Assembly: GCA_014155875.1 (NCBI GenBank)
Contig: JACEFZ010011394.1
Coordinates: 324,501-388,500, forward strand
From: Cepaea nemoralis
Lineage: Eukaryota; Mollusca; Gastropoda; Stylommatophora; Helicidae
DNA length: 64,000 nt
Direction: 5' to 3'
Shown here piece after piece: positions 44,025 to 54,800 of this stretch. Under the pieces are notes generated by a model, which ran no database searches, was not told the DNA's origin, and saw only the letters and a program-made list of their open reading frames with translations. How positions within the stretch are numbered: position 1 is the stretch's first letter; each line of letters opens with the position of its first letter. The translations under genes and the position numbers were made by a program.

Positions 44025-47000
44025 TTATCTAGCAGGTGTAGAGTTACACTGGTTTTTCGGAACACCTTGCTTAAGAACCAACAATGTCGAATTATCGGTG
44101 AGTACAACAAAGTGGGCACCCAAGAGGAACTTAGATAATCTGAGCATACAAAATAATAGACTTAATGCCTCCAATTCCACCGTAGAGTAGTGGATCTCTG
44201 CTTTCTTCAGCTTACGGCTTACGTAGAGAATTGGGTGTCTCACTCCATCCACTTCTTGCATTAAACATCCTCCAATTGCGATAGCACTCGAATCTGTGGT
44301 CAAAATAAAGGGTAAATCTATGTTTGGTAATCGTAAGACTGGTGGATTAGAAAAAATGCATTTCAATCTGCATATTGCATCCTCTAAGCGGGTACTTTTA
44401 CAAAATTTTGCTGGATGATCTTTCGTCAACATATTAGAAAAAACTGATGTAAGTTCTGCCCAGTTTGGTATGAACTTAGCATAATAGTTTATAAGACCTA
44501 ATAAACTTCTAATTTGTTTCTTTGTAGTAGGCACTTCTAGATTGAGAATTTTCGAAACAATTTTATCATCTGTCAACAGTTTACCTTCCGAAATTCTATG
44601 ACCAAGGAAGTCTATTTGTTTATAGCCTATTTCAACCTTGGAAGGTTTGATAGTAAGTCCAAAAAGAAAGATTTGGTTGAAGACTTGTTTGAGTGTAAGT
44701 AGGTGAGAAGTCATATTAGAAGAATGAATGCATATATCATCAATATAAGCTTGGACGTCTTTAATTCCGTGCAATAGCAACCTAGTCAATCTAACAAATG
44801 TGGCGGGAGCATTCTTGAGACCAAATGGAAGATATCTCCATTCGTACAAACCAAGAGGTGTTGCGAATGCTGCTATATGTCTAGAAGAAGGGTGTAGTGG
44901 TACTTGCCAATAACCTTTCGCTAAATCAACCTTTGAAAATAAGGATGATTGAGACATATTTAAAATGAGGTCTTCACAGCTGTTCATTGGCTCCGCATCT
45001 GTTGTGGTTATTGTATTTAATCTTCTATAGTCTATGCAAAAACGAATCGTCTGGTCCTTCTTTTTCACCAGGACAATCGGTGAAGAATATTGAGACATAG
45101 ATTTCTGAATTATTCTATTTTTCTCTAAATCCAAAATTTCTTTGTCTAAATTTGCTCTATAATGCACAGGAATAGAATATGGTCTACATTTGACCGGTGT
45201 CAGATCTGTCAACACAATTGAATGTGTTATTTTGTCAGTCCGTCCAGGTTTGTTAGAAAAGATAGATTTATAATCGTTAAGGAGAGACAAAATGTCTTGT
45301 CGCTGCTGTTGTGTCAAAGTGTCAGAGATTTGTATGTCCTTTATACTACCGTCGTCATTCATAATCGGTACTGGAATTTCAGTATTGTCTACGTCTGTCT
45401 GATTTATCACAGATGCTACTGTTTGTAAATTGTCCTCAATGTCATTGTCATCGTCGTCGAGATTAATCGTTGTCAATATGTCGTCAAATTGGTCGTCGTT
45501 GTCGTTATCCCATATTGTCGGTAATGTCCATATGTCTTCGTCGTCTTTGTTGTCGTAAGAGTGCGTCGTTAACGATGCTTCGTTTGTCGAGGTGTCATTC
45601 AGTTGGGTAATTGTCGTTTCGTTTCTGTCATCTGTCGTAGGGTTTTTCCCCTTTTTCACCAGTTTCTGACATATATCACATGATCTACAATAGGTTTTTA
45701 TGTCTTGGCAAAATTTCGGCCAATAAAATTGGGTCAGGACCCTAGCTCTAGTCTTTTCGTACCCCATATGACCTCCGAAGGGTGAGTCATGGGCTATCTT
45801 TAGTACTTTCTCTCGATGTGCTTGTGGTAGAACTACTTGCTGTATCGTGGTCTGATCTCTGGTGTACAATCTAGTCAGCACATTGTTCTTTAATCTAAAT
45901 GTCCACGACGCATTTTTAGTTAATTTTGGTTTAAGTCCTACTAACCTAAAATACTGTGAAAGTGTAGGATCTGCTTTCTGTTCTTCTCCAAAATTAGTGC
46001 TGGTAATGTTTGGTGATACAATTTCTAGTGACTCCTGCAGTTGGTCGGTGTGGGTTTTGTGAGTTGTCTGTCGTGTTATTGCATTCGTGTGTTGTGTGTG
46101 TTGTTGCACATCTACAGGCTTGGTAATTTGTGGATTGCTGGCATCCTCAATTCGAGGTTTTAAGTTGGTCGTCTCACTGACAGATTCGACCGCCCCTGCA
46201 TCATGCACCTCGGTGAATTCTTTCTGAATTACTTCATTGGTTGTCTCCCTTGTTTTTTTGGCAGATTGAGACAAGCATGAATGGTGTTTCTCTTTAGAAT
46301 CGCTGTTTGGGTGCTGGATACCGTTTTTCTGCTCCCAATCTCTGATTTCCTTTTCAGAGCAAGGTCGTATGTTGGGCAGGTTACCAAGTATAATATCAGC
46401 GACAGGATTTTCTAGGACTGCGCACAATACTAGTCCTGATATGAACGGTGTTCGAATTTCGACAAGAGCAAGGCGGTATTTCTCTATAGTGCCTGAGAAT
46501 GTGCGACAAGTTACGTGTTTGTGTGTATAGTCTTTGTCGTTGATTAATGTTTTCTTAATCCCACAGAGCGTTGCGCCGGAATCACGAATTAATGTGCACT
46601 TTTTGTTATTTACAAACCCTGTTGAGAAATTTAGCTTGCCTGTAGAAGATAAGGCAGCATTGGCCATTTCATTAGAAATAGGAATGGTGTGGCCACATAG
46701 TAATGTTGTGTCAAGTTGGAATTTCATACAGGTGTTACATTTATTGTCTGTAATGGTGTCAATAATTTGCACGGCATTTCCTAGCTCACTCAAACTTTCG
46801 TTTTGATTGTCACACTCATTCAGTAATTCAATATCTTCGTCTGATGAAGTTTCAACTACTGCAGCATTGGCCTGTTTCAGTATCTTTCGGCCTTCACAAA
46901 AACGAGAATAGTGCCCAAAGCTGCTGCAAAAATAGCATTTGACCGCTCTCTGATACGCATTTCTCTTGTTCTTTTGCTTCTCCACGATCATTTTGAGATG

Positions 47001-48122
47001 ATGTGGATAGTTGGGCGATTTATCGCACATCGCGTATTCTTCGTGAGTCAAACTACAATATTGGCACTTAACTGGCTTCCTGACATTCGAGCGTGGTTTA
47101 AACTTGCTTTCAGTTGGTTTCGAGTATCTAGTGTTTACAACTGCTGCTGTTTCGTTTTGACTTAGGTTTAATTGGAAAATATCTCTGTTCGCTGTGAAAA
47201 ATGCGTTCCCCTTTGTCTCTACATCTTGAATACTTTTACAGTCCATTTGTTTCAAAAACTTAGCAAAAGGTGTTGGGATTGTACTAACTATTTTGTCAAT
47301 AATAATGAGTTCTTTTAGTTTGTCATGGTTGTTGTTAGTTTTAGCTGAGTTAATCCACTTTGTGCAAACATCCTGAACTGTAGACACGTAGTCTATGAAG
47401 GTTTGGTTAGGTTGTGGGGATAATTTTGCGAACTGTTGTTGGTAACCTGCTGTATCTAATGAGAAATGTTGGAGAATGCGTTGCTTTAAATAATCATAAT
47501 CTTTTCTCATTTCCTGCGGCACTGTCTCTATTACTTTTAAAGGTTCCAGAGCTAAGTTTCTCATTAAAATAAATGCCCAATCTGATTTTATGATCTTATG
47601 GTAGGACATTAGACACTCAAAATTTTCCAGGTATGCACTGATAGAGTCTCCTGAGCAAAATGCTTTGACGAGGCCTTTATACTTATTATACTTTTGTTCC
47701 TCCTCCTTGCTTCTCAGTTTATTTACAGATATTTCTACGTTGGAATCGATTTCCATCTGCTTTAGTTTTATTTGTGTATCGGCATTCAATTGGGCTAGTT
47801 TGGCCGCCGCCTCAAGCTCCATTTGTTTCTCTTGAGCCTGCAGTTGCATCTGCATCTTTTTCTCTTCTGCCTGCAATTTCATTTTCTTTTCTTCTGCCTC
47901 AATTTGCATCTTCTTGTCTTCTGCCTCAATTTGCATCTTCTTTTCTTCTGCCTGCAATTGCCTTTGTTTTTCTTCCCGTTCTAGCGCTCTTTCTTCACGG
48001 GCAATGTTCTCTGCGTGCGCTTTTTCTTCACGGGCGTGTGTTTTCTGTGCCCATTCTGATAGTTTCTCTTCTTTATAACCTAATCTCATACCTAACTCAA
48101 TACATTTTTCTAACGTAGACAT
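44025..48122 (-). CDS. gag-pol polyprotein of element 1, integrase core missing
   Basis: One open frame of 1,365 codons with no internal stop. In order: a Glu/Lys/Gln-rich coiled coil (residues ~30-145), a gag core (~150-320), a CCHC zinc knuckle (CYFCSSFGHYSRFC, ~396-409) with a related Cys-rich block before it, and an aspartic protease motif DSGA (~514). Next come an integrase-type H2C2 zinc finger (~769-818, ending YCRSCDICQ), an acidic Asp-rich linker (~855-900), reverse transcriptase (~955-1180, active site YIDD at ~1126-1129), and RNase H (TTDSS ~1276, VELEAL, LTDNS ~1343). No D,D-35-E integrase core follows the zinc finger, and RNase H stops short in an unrelated tail of about 15 residues. 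The zinc finger upstream of RT matches the Gmr1-like order. The protein should copy the element in virus-like particles but cannot integrate it alone. Confidence 0.92.
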   Translation of the reverse strand: MSTLEKCIELGMRLGYKEEKLSEWAQKTHAREEKAHAENIAREERALEREEKQRQLQAEEKKMQIEAEDKKMQIEAEEKKMKLQAEEKKMQMQLQAQEKQMELEAAAKLAQLNADTQIKLKQMEIDSNVEISVNKLRSKEEEQKYNKYKGLVKAFCSGDSISAYLENFECLMSYHKIIKSDWAFILMRNLALEPLKVIETVPQEMRKDYDYLKQRILQHFSLDTAGYQQQFAKLSPQPNQTFIDYVSTVQDVCTKWINSAKTNNNHDKLKELIIIDKIVSTIPTPFAKFLKQMDCKSIQDVETKGNAFFTANRDIFQLNLSQNETAAVVNTRYSKPTESKFKPRSNVRKPVKCQYCSLTHEEYAMCDKSPNYPHHLKMIVEKQKNKRNAYQRAVKCYFCSSFGHYSRFCEGRKILKQANAAVVETSSDEDIELLNECDNQNESLSELGNAVQIIDTITDNKCNTCMKFQLDTTLLCGHTIPISNEMANAALSSTGKLNFSTGFVNNKKCTLIRDSGATLCGIKKTLINDKDYTHKHVTCRTFSGTIEKYRLALVEIRTPFISGLVLCAVLENPVADIILGNLPNIRPCSEKEIRDWEQKNGIQHPNSDSKEKHHSCLSQSAKKTRETTNEVIQKEFTEVHDAGAVESVSETTNLKPRIEDASNPQITKPVDVQQHTQHTNAITRQTTHKTHTDQLQESLEIVSPNITSTNFGEEQKADPTLSQYFRLVGLKPKLTKNASWTFRLKNNVLTRLYTRDQTTIQQVVLPQAHREKVLKIAHDSPFGGHMGYEKTRARVLTQFYWPKFCQDIKTYCRSCDICQKLVKKGKNPTTDDRNETTITQLNDTSTNEASLTTHSYDNKDDEDIWTLPTIWDNDNDDQFDDILTTINLDDDDNDIEDNLQTVASVINQTDVDNTEIPVPIMNDDGSIKDIQISDTLTQQQRQDILSLLNDYKSIFSNKPGRTDKITHSIVLTDLTPVKCRPYSIPVHYRANLDKEILDLEKNRIIQKSMSQYSSPIVLVKKKDQTIRFCIDYRRLNTITTTDAEPMNSCEDLILNMSQSSLFSKVDLAKGYWQVPLHPSSRHIAAFATPLGLYEWRYLPFGLKNAPATFVRLTRLLLHGIKDVQAYIDDICIHSSNMTSHLLTLKQVFNQIFLFGLTIKPSKVEIGYKQIDFLGHRISEGKLLTDDKIVSKILNLEVPTTKKQIRSLLGLINYYAKFIPNWAELTSVFSNMLTKDHPAKFCKSTRLEDAICRLKCIFSNPPVLRLPNIDLPFILTTDSSAIAIGGCLMQEVDGVRHPILYVSRKLKKAEIHYSTVELEALSLLFCMLRLSKFLLGAHFVVLTDNSTLLVLKQGVPKNQCNSTPAR

Positions 48123-48675
48123 CTTGTCTTTTACTTGTTGGTAATTTTACTGAAGTTAAATCCCTTAGAAAAATGTTGGGGAGTAGAAAATTTAGTTCTC
48201 TCCCTTACCGTTTACATGAGCAAATACAAATGCACAGTTACGTTGGTTACAAAGTTATGAATATACATACAAATCAATGCAAAGCAAAAATGTTACATGG
48301 ATGGATGGTGATAAGTACCGCTTAGGGTTGCAATGGGCATGATATGAAACTTATCTTATACTCCCAGAACTTGCGAATGTTGTCTTGTACTCTCGCCACT
48401 GTTGGATAGGTTACATAGGTTACACACACCACAATTCGCGGAACAATCTGCTCGTAGAATGAGAAAACATTAGTAACAGTCAAATGTCACAGTCATGTCA
48501 AATTTTATAGTATTAACATCATTGAGAGATCATCTGCAGAGGGACTCATATTAATACTAGTTCATCACTAGATAGCTGCCAATTTATTAAACTTGTTCAA
48601 AAATCAATTTGATATCATTTACTTAATGTTTTACTTGGCAATCAATAGCCGTCTGAACGTAAAGTTTGTGCCAAA
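48123..48675 (-). other. 5' leader of element 1
   Basis: Sequence between the primer binding site and the gag start. No ORF or repeat is recognised. By position it would hold the packaging signal. Confidence 0.6.
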
Positions 48676-48693
48676 ACCGGAGATTAGCCCCCA
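48676..48693 (-). other. primer binding site of element 1 (tRNA-Pro-like)
   Basis: Seven bases after the 5' LTR the minus strand reads TGGGGGCTAATCTCCGG. The first eight bases match the complement of a tRNA-Pro 3' end including CCA, as also seen in element 2; the match then weakens. Confidence 0.6.
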
Positions 48694-48700
48694 AAAAGCC

Positions 48701-49243
48701 TGTCAGCGTGTTGGATCTCTAGGGGATCTGGTCTCGGGCTCAAACAGGCAACAATAACTCCGTTAAATATAATATAATAGTATTTATTGTATTTAGGTAT
48801 ACAGTGCGTTGGCGCAGTGGGTTTAACAAGCCCGCACTCATAAGTTGCTTATCACAGAGGTTTAACATCACACATGATTATAACAAACATTCTAAGCAAA
48901 CTATCTAGCATATGTCTATGACCCTAAAACACATGGGTCTGAACTATTAAGTCCCTCTAAGGCAGGCCCTGTTGCCTCTTCGATGTCCCGTCTGTCTCTG
49001 CCGGTTCACACGTGTCGCAATCCGACACGGGTGGTAACTCTGTCCGAGTTCCTCGTGGACCCCGCAATAGGCGGGCCACATCAGTGTCCACGGGACAGTG
49101 GACTCACTGACCAGTCCTTCGAGAAGGCTCTGGATTACTCTGGCCTTCGAGGGTCTTACTTCTTTCCCTTGGGCGGGAGTTGTAGCCCTTTTCTAGTGGC
49201 TATTAACTTATGTTGGTTTACCGTATAATGTGAGGCTGTGACA
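48701..49243 (-). repeat. 5' LTR of element 1
   Basis: The 543-bp LTR is nearly identical to 41978-42520. It should hold the element's promoter, but I cannot place a TATA box or start site with confidence. Confidence 0.97.
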
Positions 49244-49473
49244 ATAGACAACATATGTAATGAAACCAGCCAAACAGAGACCGCAAGAATACTGCACGAC
49301 GAGAACACAGAAGAAGAACCATCTGCAAATCTAACCATTAGAGAACTCCTGTTTGCGGACAACCAAGCACTAATAGCAAGATCAGAAGCTGAATTACAAG
49401 ACCACATGAATAGTCTAAACAAAATGTGTAGGGATCATAACATGAACATTAGCACAAGCAAAACAGAGGTAAT
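49244..49473 (+). pseudogene. LINE reverse transcriptase, fragment 2 of 3
   Basis: Resumes the LINE after element 1: the plus strand reads IDNICNETSQTETARI, then LTIRELLFADNQALIAR, then SKTEVIV. The FADN block sits at the place of the (Y/F)ADD catalytic motif and the second catalytic Asp reads Asn, so the enzyme would be dead even without the insertions. The fragment runs directly into the LTR of element 2, whose target duplication GTAAT is its last five bases. Confidence 0.87.
49469..49473 (+). other. target site duplication of element 2, left copy
   Basis: GTAAT directly before the LTR start TGTCGTG. The same five bases follow the other LTR at 58658-58662. A 5-bp duplication is normal for Ty3/gypsy integrases. 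Confidence 0.9.
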
Positions 49474-51536
49474 TGTCGTGTCCTCCTTTACAGTGTCGTC
49501 CCTGGAGTGAAGAGAGCCGACACCCACATTATAATATTTTTTCCCTCTCAATATTCTGGAGAATCCACCAGCTTCCGTCCAACACACTCCATCAGCCTAT
49601 GGACACCTTTTCCTATCACTCTCTCACTGTCGTACTATGCCCCCTTCTCATACTTCCCCAACGCAACATACTCAACAACTCTTGCTTCTAAAAATTAATA
49701 AAGATAATTTATTAAAAGAAAAGTGTAACGTATATGAGACGTGTATGTGAAGAAAATGTGTGACGTGTTCTATAACGTGTGTAGAATCGGACTCTCAGAC
49801 CACAACCCAGTCAGCTGATCCCAGCAAGGATAGACCACAGCACGTTACGTCAGAACATGTACATCTCACCCCGTGCCGAAACCATCTTGCCGGATACTGC
49901 TTTGCCTCTGTAGACCTCTGGTAATCCAATTTCATGATCATCCGAAATAGACACCGGTGGTATTAACAGTTAATCATGGACCGGTTGCACCCTACACAAT
50001 GTCCGTTCCTATCGTTCCTTAAAAAAAACTGCACAAGTCCTTTGTAGTGTGTACACCGTCATTAATGTTAATTGTTAATGTGATTGATCCTCACTCGTGT
50101 CTATCTAGCCTCACGTATAATGTCTTGTGTTCTATTACACGAGATTATATAACACTAGGTAACTATTAGACTGTTCTCATTTAGTTACTACTGTCTGATG
50201 CTGTGTGGTGCATCAGTACGCATCACTCTCTTTGGTGAATCAACTTCCTTCTAGCTTTAGTTACGTTCTGTATGCAACTTTATTGATTGTTGAACTGGTG
50301 TTCTTCCGAATGGGATTGGATTTTTTCCCAAAAACTTGTTGAGTTTCCTTGGATCTGGTAGGGAACCTAGGATAGAAACAACACATCTGGTGATAGTACT
50401 AGTTACTGATCCTTTCGGCTGAGTGTAAGCCTATCACCTTGCTTAATGATCTTTAGCTAACTAGACTTAGTCATAGAGCAGATTAGCTACCCACCTAGAG
50501 CCGAATCAGGCTATGACAAAGAAAAAATCAGCAAACAGAATGCGGAACCCCGCCCACCAGGGACACCTACGGGAAGATCCCAATTATCCCTCATTACTCA
50601 ATTCTCAACTAGTAAAGCTTATCAACACTTCACTAATCTATTCTTAACTAGCAGAGTTAATATCACTATTCTACTCTAACTAGTTTCCACTAACCGTGCT
50701 AATCATCACACTATAGTTTAACAAGGCCACAGTCTATATTAATTAGAACTAATATTATAATAGGTTATACCTTAAATGGCACTACTGCAGTCCTATCAAT
50801 CATATCTACATCTGCCATTATAGGCACGTGTAAAATTAAGTCACTAATTAACACACGGTAGATATTATTTCCACTAAGCACTGCAGTGCCCTGGCACTCC
50901 GACTAGAGCATTTTCAAGTCCCCCTAGTTGGTCCCAACTCGGGTTTATATGGCAAACTACCAAAGTTGGCCACGTGACGTTATCCTTTATGCCCCCACAC
51001 AGGTGGCACATTGGCAGATCATCCCCTGTCAGGGATCCATCCTCCCTCGGGCTCCCTCCATGTTAGATTTGTCATCACTGGTTCTGACATCCAAAACAAT
51101 CTAGAGAGTTACTGTCGAGTTCCAACAAAGAGTTTCGATACCAAGCTGCCAATCATGGTTTTCCAAACAAGCTTACAATTGTGCACGTGACGTTGTTCAT
51201 GTCCGGCAGGTGTTCCACTGTTTTCAATAACACCCTCAACTTTCTGTCATGTGCTGACAGTCAAAACCTCCATTCCGTCTGATGTCCGGAACCATAGATG
51301 ACAAACGGAACCATTCCATATCCTGAGCGGCCAATTATATGTGATTTTAACTGTTATGAACTGCCAACGCGTTTTATCCCTTCCTTCTCACTCACCGCCA
51401 AATGTGTATATGGGCTGACCCGATGTATCCCGTGCAGCTGTGTTTACTCTGTTAGTACGACTGTTGTGGCCTAGAAAATATACGCCAAGCAAACGTCGGT
51501 ATTATTATCTGGTTAACTCATGGCGAGCTCGTGACA
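49474..51536 (-). repeat. 3' LTR of element 2 (2.06 kb)
   Basis: Nearly identical to 56598-58657. Differences seen: three extra bases near 49525, one base in the A run near 50030, one extra base near 51178, and single substitutions near 49982 and 50572. Long for a Ty3/gypsy LTR; short ORFs inside have no recognisable product. Confidence 0.96.
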
Positions 51537-51552
51537 TAGGCCCCCTCTTAAG
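51537..51552 (-). other. polypurine tract of element 2
   Basis: On the minus strand AAGAGGGGGCCTA precedes the TGTCACGAG start of the 3' LTR, the expected place for the plus-strand primer. Confidence 0.75.
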
Positions 51553-51600
51553 AGAGTAGTCCATCTCACTCTTCTCCACCATGAGTTTAATCCAGATGAT

Positions 51601-51822
51601 TCATTCCTCTTCTTCAGGAGCTGGGTGTCTTGACAAGAAGTCCGCTCCAACATTTTCCTTCCCAGGAATGTACTCTACTGTGAAATTATACGGTTGAAGT
51701 AACAACGACCACCGCATCAAACGTGCGTTGAGCTTCTGAGAAGTAGCCAGGAACATCAGGGGCTGATGATCCGACTGGACCCGAAACTTAACTCCATACA
51801 AATATGGCTGAAATTTTTGCAC
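51601..51822 (-). pseudogene. RNase H C-terminus of element 2, out of frame
   Basis: This frame continues the RNase H of the main ORF: it contains SDHQPL, then RWSLLLQPYNF, YIPGKENVGADFLSR and a short acidic end before the stop. The continuation matches the usual end of Ty3/gypsy RNase H. It lies one frame away from the main ORF, the break being one extra base in the CC pair at 51822-51823. The two frames overlap between 51788 and about 51823. This could be a copy-specific mutation or a sequencing error in this one position. Confidence 0.85.
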
Positions 51823-54800
51823 CTGCCCATACAAGGGACAAGCACTCTCTCTCGACGGTTGAATAATTCCTCTCCGCCTGTAGAAGTTTCTTACTTGCGT
51901 ATGCTACAGGTTTCAAAACCGAAGCATCGTCTTTTCCTTCCTGTAACAAAGTGGCTCCAATTCCAATCGCACTCGCATCTGTTCTCAACACAAATTGTTT
52001 GGAAAGGTCAGGGAGCTGTAATACAGGTTTGCTGACCAAGGCCTCCTTTAACTGACTATAGGCATTCTCACATTCTGGTGTCCAAAGGATTTGGTCCGGG
52101 AATCCCTTTTTCAAGGTTTCCGTCAACGGAGCTCCCAGTTCAGTGAAATGTGGGATAAATTTGTGGTAGAACCCACACAACGAGAGAAAAGATCGCACAT
52201 CCTTCTTCGTTTTTGGCCTAGGTGCATTTCTGATTTTCTCCAGGTTCTTCTCTTCTGGGACAATGTGTCCTGGAGTGATGGTGTGACCTAGAAATTCCAG
52301 AGTCTGGTAACCAATCATGCACTTGGTTGGACGAGCAGCAGTAAGCCCTGCTTCCTTGAGTCTATTAAACACTCTCTCCAAGGATTGTAAGTGGTCATCC
52401 AGGCTGTCACTGGAAATCAGAATATCATCCATGAATGAGATGATGGACGGATCCTGTAAAGGATCAAGTAAAGTCCTCATCATGCGTGTAAACACACTAG
52501 GTGCATTGCTGAGTCCAAAGGGCATGACCTTGAATTCGTAGTGTCCACTGGGTGTACTGAAAGCTAACAGTGGTCGAATCTCCGGTTTGACTGGTATCTG
52601 ATAGTACCCCCGACTCAGATCCACCTTTGAAAAGTACCGAGCCTTATGGAGCCTAGCGAATAGCTGAGTTGAATTCGGCAAAGGTTCCACCTGAAATTGT
52701 GTGTGACTGTTCAGCAGTCGGTAGTCTATACACAACCTGTGTTCTCCACTTGGTTTGCGTAACAAAACTACCCCTGCATTGTATGGGGATGTGGATGGTG
52801 CAATCACGTCATCCTCCAGCAGTTTCTGTATTTCCTCCTCCAGGGCCTTTTCTTTAGAGAATGGCACTGGGTAAACCTTTTGGCGAACAGGCTCCTGTGT
52901 GGTCAAAGTCATCTCGAACTCAACCAACCTCGTTCGTCCTGGTTTATCAGTCAGTATCTCCTTATGAGACTTGAGAACCTGGGTTATCCTTTCCCTCTCC
53001 TGGGAGGTCAGATCAGGGTTCACTTGCACATCCCTATAGGTTTCCTGGTGTTCCAAGGGATATTCCCTGCCCTCGCTGGTTCCCACTTCTGTCTCCACTG
53101 CAACTGCCATTGCCATGAGGTGAGCTGCCTTGTCTCCGGGTCTCTCTTCGTATTTCCGCAAGAGATTGATATGGAAAATCTTCGACTTTCCCCGGATCCG
53201 GATTTGATAGTTGGTTCTGGATATCACCCTTTCCACGGGAAATGGTCCTTGCCAACCTATCTCCAGTTTGTTGTTTCCCGTTGGGAGTAGCAACAAGACT
53301 TTATCTCCCACCTCTAGAGATCTTTCTTTAGACCTACGGTTGTAGTAAGCCGCATGTCTTTTCCTGGCCTTTTTCAAGTTTTGATTTGCCAGAGTCCATC
53401 CCTTGTGGAGTTTTTCTTTCAGTTCCTCCACATATTTATAGGATGAGATCACTTCTTCTGACGTCCCCTCTTCAGTCCAACTCCTCAACATGGCTTCCAA
53501 CGGTCCTTTGATTGGACGACCAAACAGCAACGTAGCGGGTGGTAGTCCTGTTGAGCCATGAGGAACTTCCCGATAGGCAAAGAGTGCTGCTGGGATATAT
53601 TCATCCCACCTATCAGGTTTTTCCTGCGCTAGTTTCCTCAGCATTGTCATCAACGTGCCGTTGAAACGCTCTACTTGTCCATTGGCTTGAGGGTGGTAAG
53701 GGCTGGTATGTATGTGGTTAGAGTGAAACACCCTAAATACCTCCTCCATGAGTTTTCCACAAAACTGAGATCCATTGTCCGTCAGAATTTGATCCGGAAA
53801 GCCTAATCTGGTAAAGGCCTCCATCAGTGCGTCCGCCACTCGTTTCGAGTCAATCGTGGTCAACGGTATAGCTTCACCCCACATTGTACAGCAATCCACC
53901 ATTGTGAGTATATACATGTTCCTCTTCCTAGTCCTGGGAAGTGGACCCACGATATCGATGGCTACCCTCTCGAAAGGAGAGTTCATGATGGGCATCTCAC
54001 CCAACACCACCGGTGCTGTCCAGTGTTTCGGTGCCACCCTCTGGCACTCAGGGCATGACTTCACATACCGACGCACATCATCTGTCATTCCCGGCCAATA
54101 GTAGTGGCAGGAAATCCGCTGCATGGTGGCGGCAATACCCATGTGTCCGCTAAAGGAGATGGTATGCCCCATATGAAGAATCTGGGACCGGTGAGCTTTC
54201 GGGACGACCAACTGACCGTATAGGTTGTCTCCCCTTTCTGCTCTCCTGTAGAGTATCCTATTCTTCATGTAGTATTGCCCCCGTCCTGGTGGATCAGCAC
54301 TTTTCTGCAGCTTTTTGTAGCAAGGACGTAAAGTATCATCCTCACTCTGGGCAGTTCGTAGCTCCCCCAGCATTGGGTTAGTCACAATTGCGTCTGCCTC
54401 TTCCGTTTTCGTCTGAGAGCGAGTCTGCATTGCTCCCATATGAATTGGCTCCCTGGGCATTCCCAGAAAGACATACCGGCAACCTAGGATGACTGGAAAA
54501 ATGGGATCGGTCAATACAGCGGCCTTGATGGTGCCGGTGACGTACCTTGACCGAATCTCCACATTAGCAATGGGCAACTTCATGACTACAGCACTCTTCT
54601 GTGCAGGCTGTATATCCAAGGTTTCACCTGTGAATTGTTCTGGATGTACCAGATCCGCAGAAATCACGGCCTCCCCGTCCAGTCCTGTGTCGTATAAACA
54701 CTCCACTTGACGACCGTTAACCTCTACCAATTCCACTACAGGTGGTTTTTCCTGGTCTGGAGTCTCTTCCTCGGCCTCGACCTGTTCGGTGGGCTCCACC

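Larger units (their letters stand above)
41978..49243 (-). mobile_element. LTR retrotransposon 1 (Ty3/gypsy, Gmr1-like order), no integrase core
   Basis: A 7.3-kb element bounded by direct LTRs of 543 bp (41978-42520 and 48701-49243) that start TGTCA and end TGACA on the plus strand. Seen on the minus strand, the order is 5' LTR, tRNA-Pro-like primer binding site, leader, one gag-pol ORF, about 1.5 kb without coding, polypurine tract and 3' LTR. It lies inside the LINE, splitting its reverse transcriptase. No perfect target duplication is seen; the best match is ATAAA against ATAGA if the left LTR is taken to begin at GCC. The LTRs differ at only two positions (42055/48778 and 42090/48813), so the insertion is recent. 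The missing integrase core makes it non-autonomous. Confidence 0.93.

Noticed and set aside
43972..47165. Plus-strand ORFs across element 1 (66-90 codons)
   Set aside because: They are shadows of the 1,365-codon minus-strand gag-pol frame.
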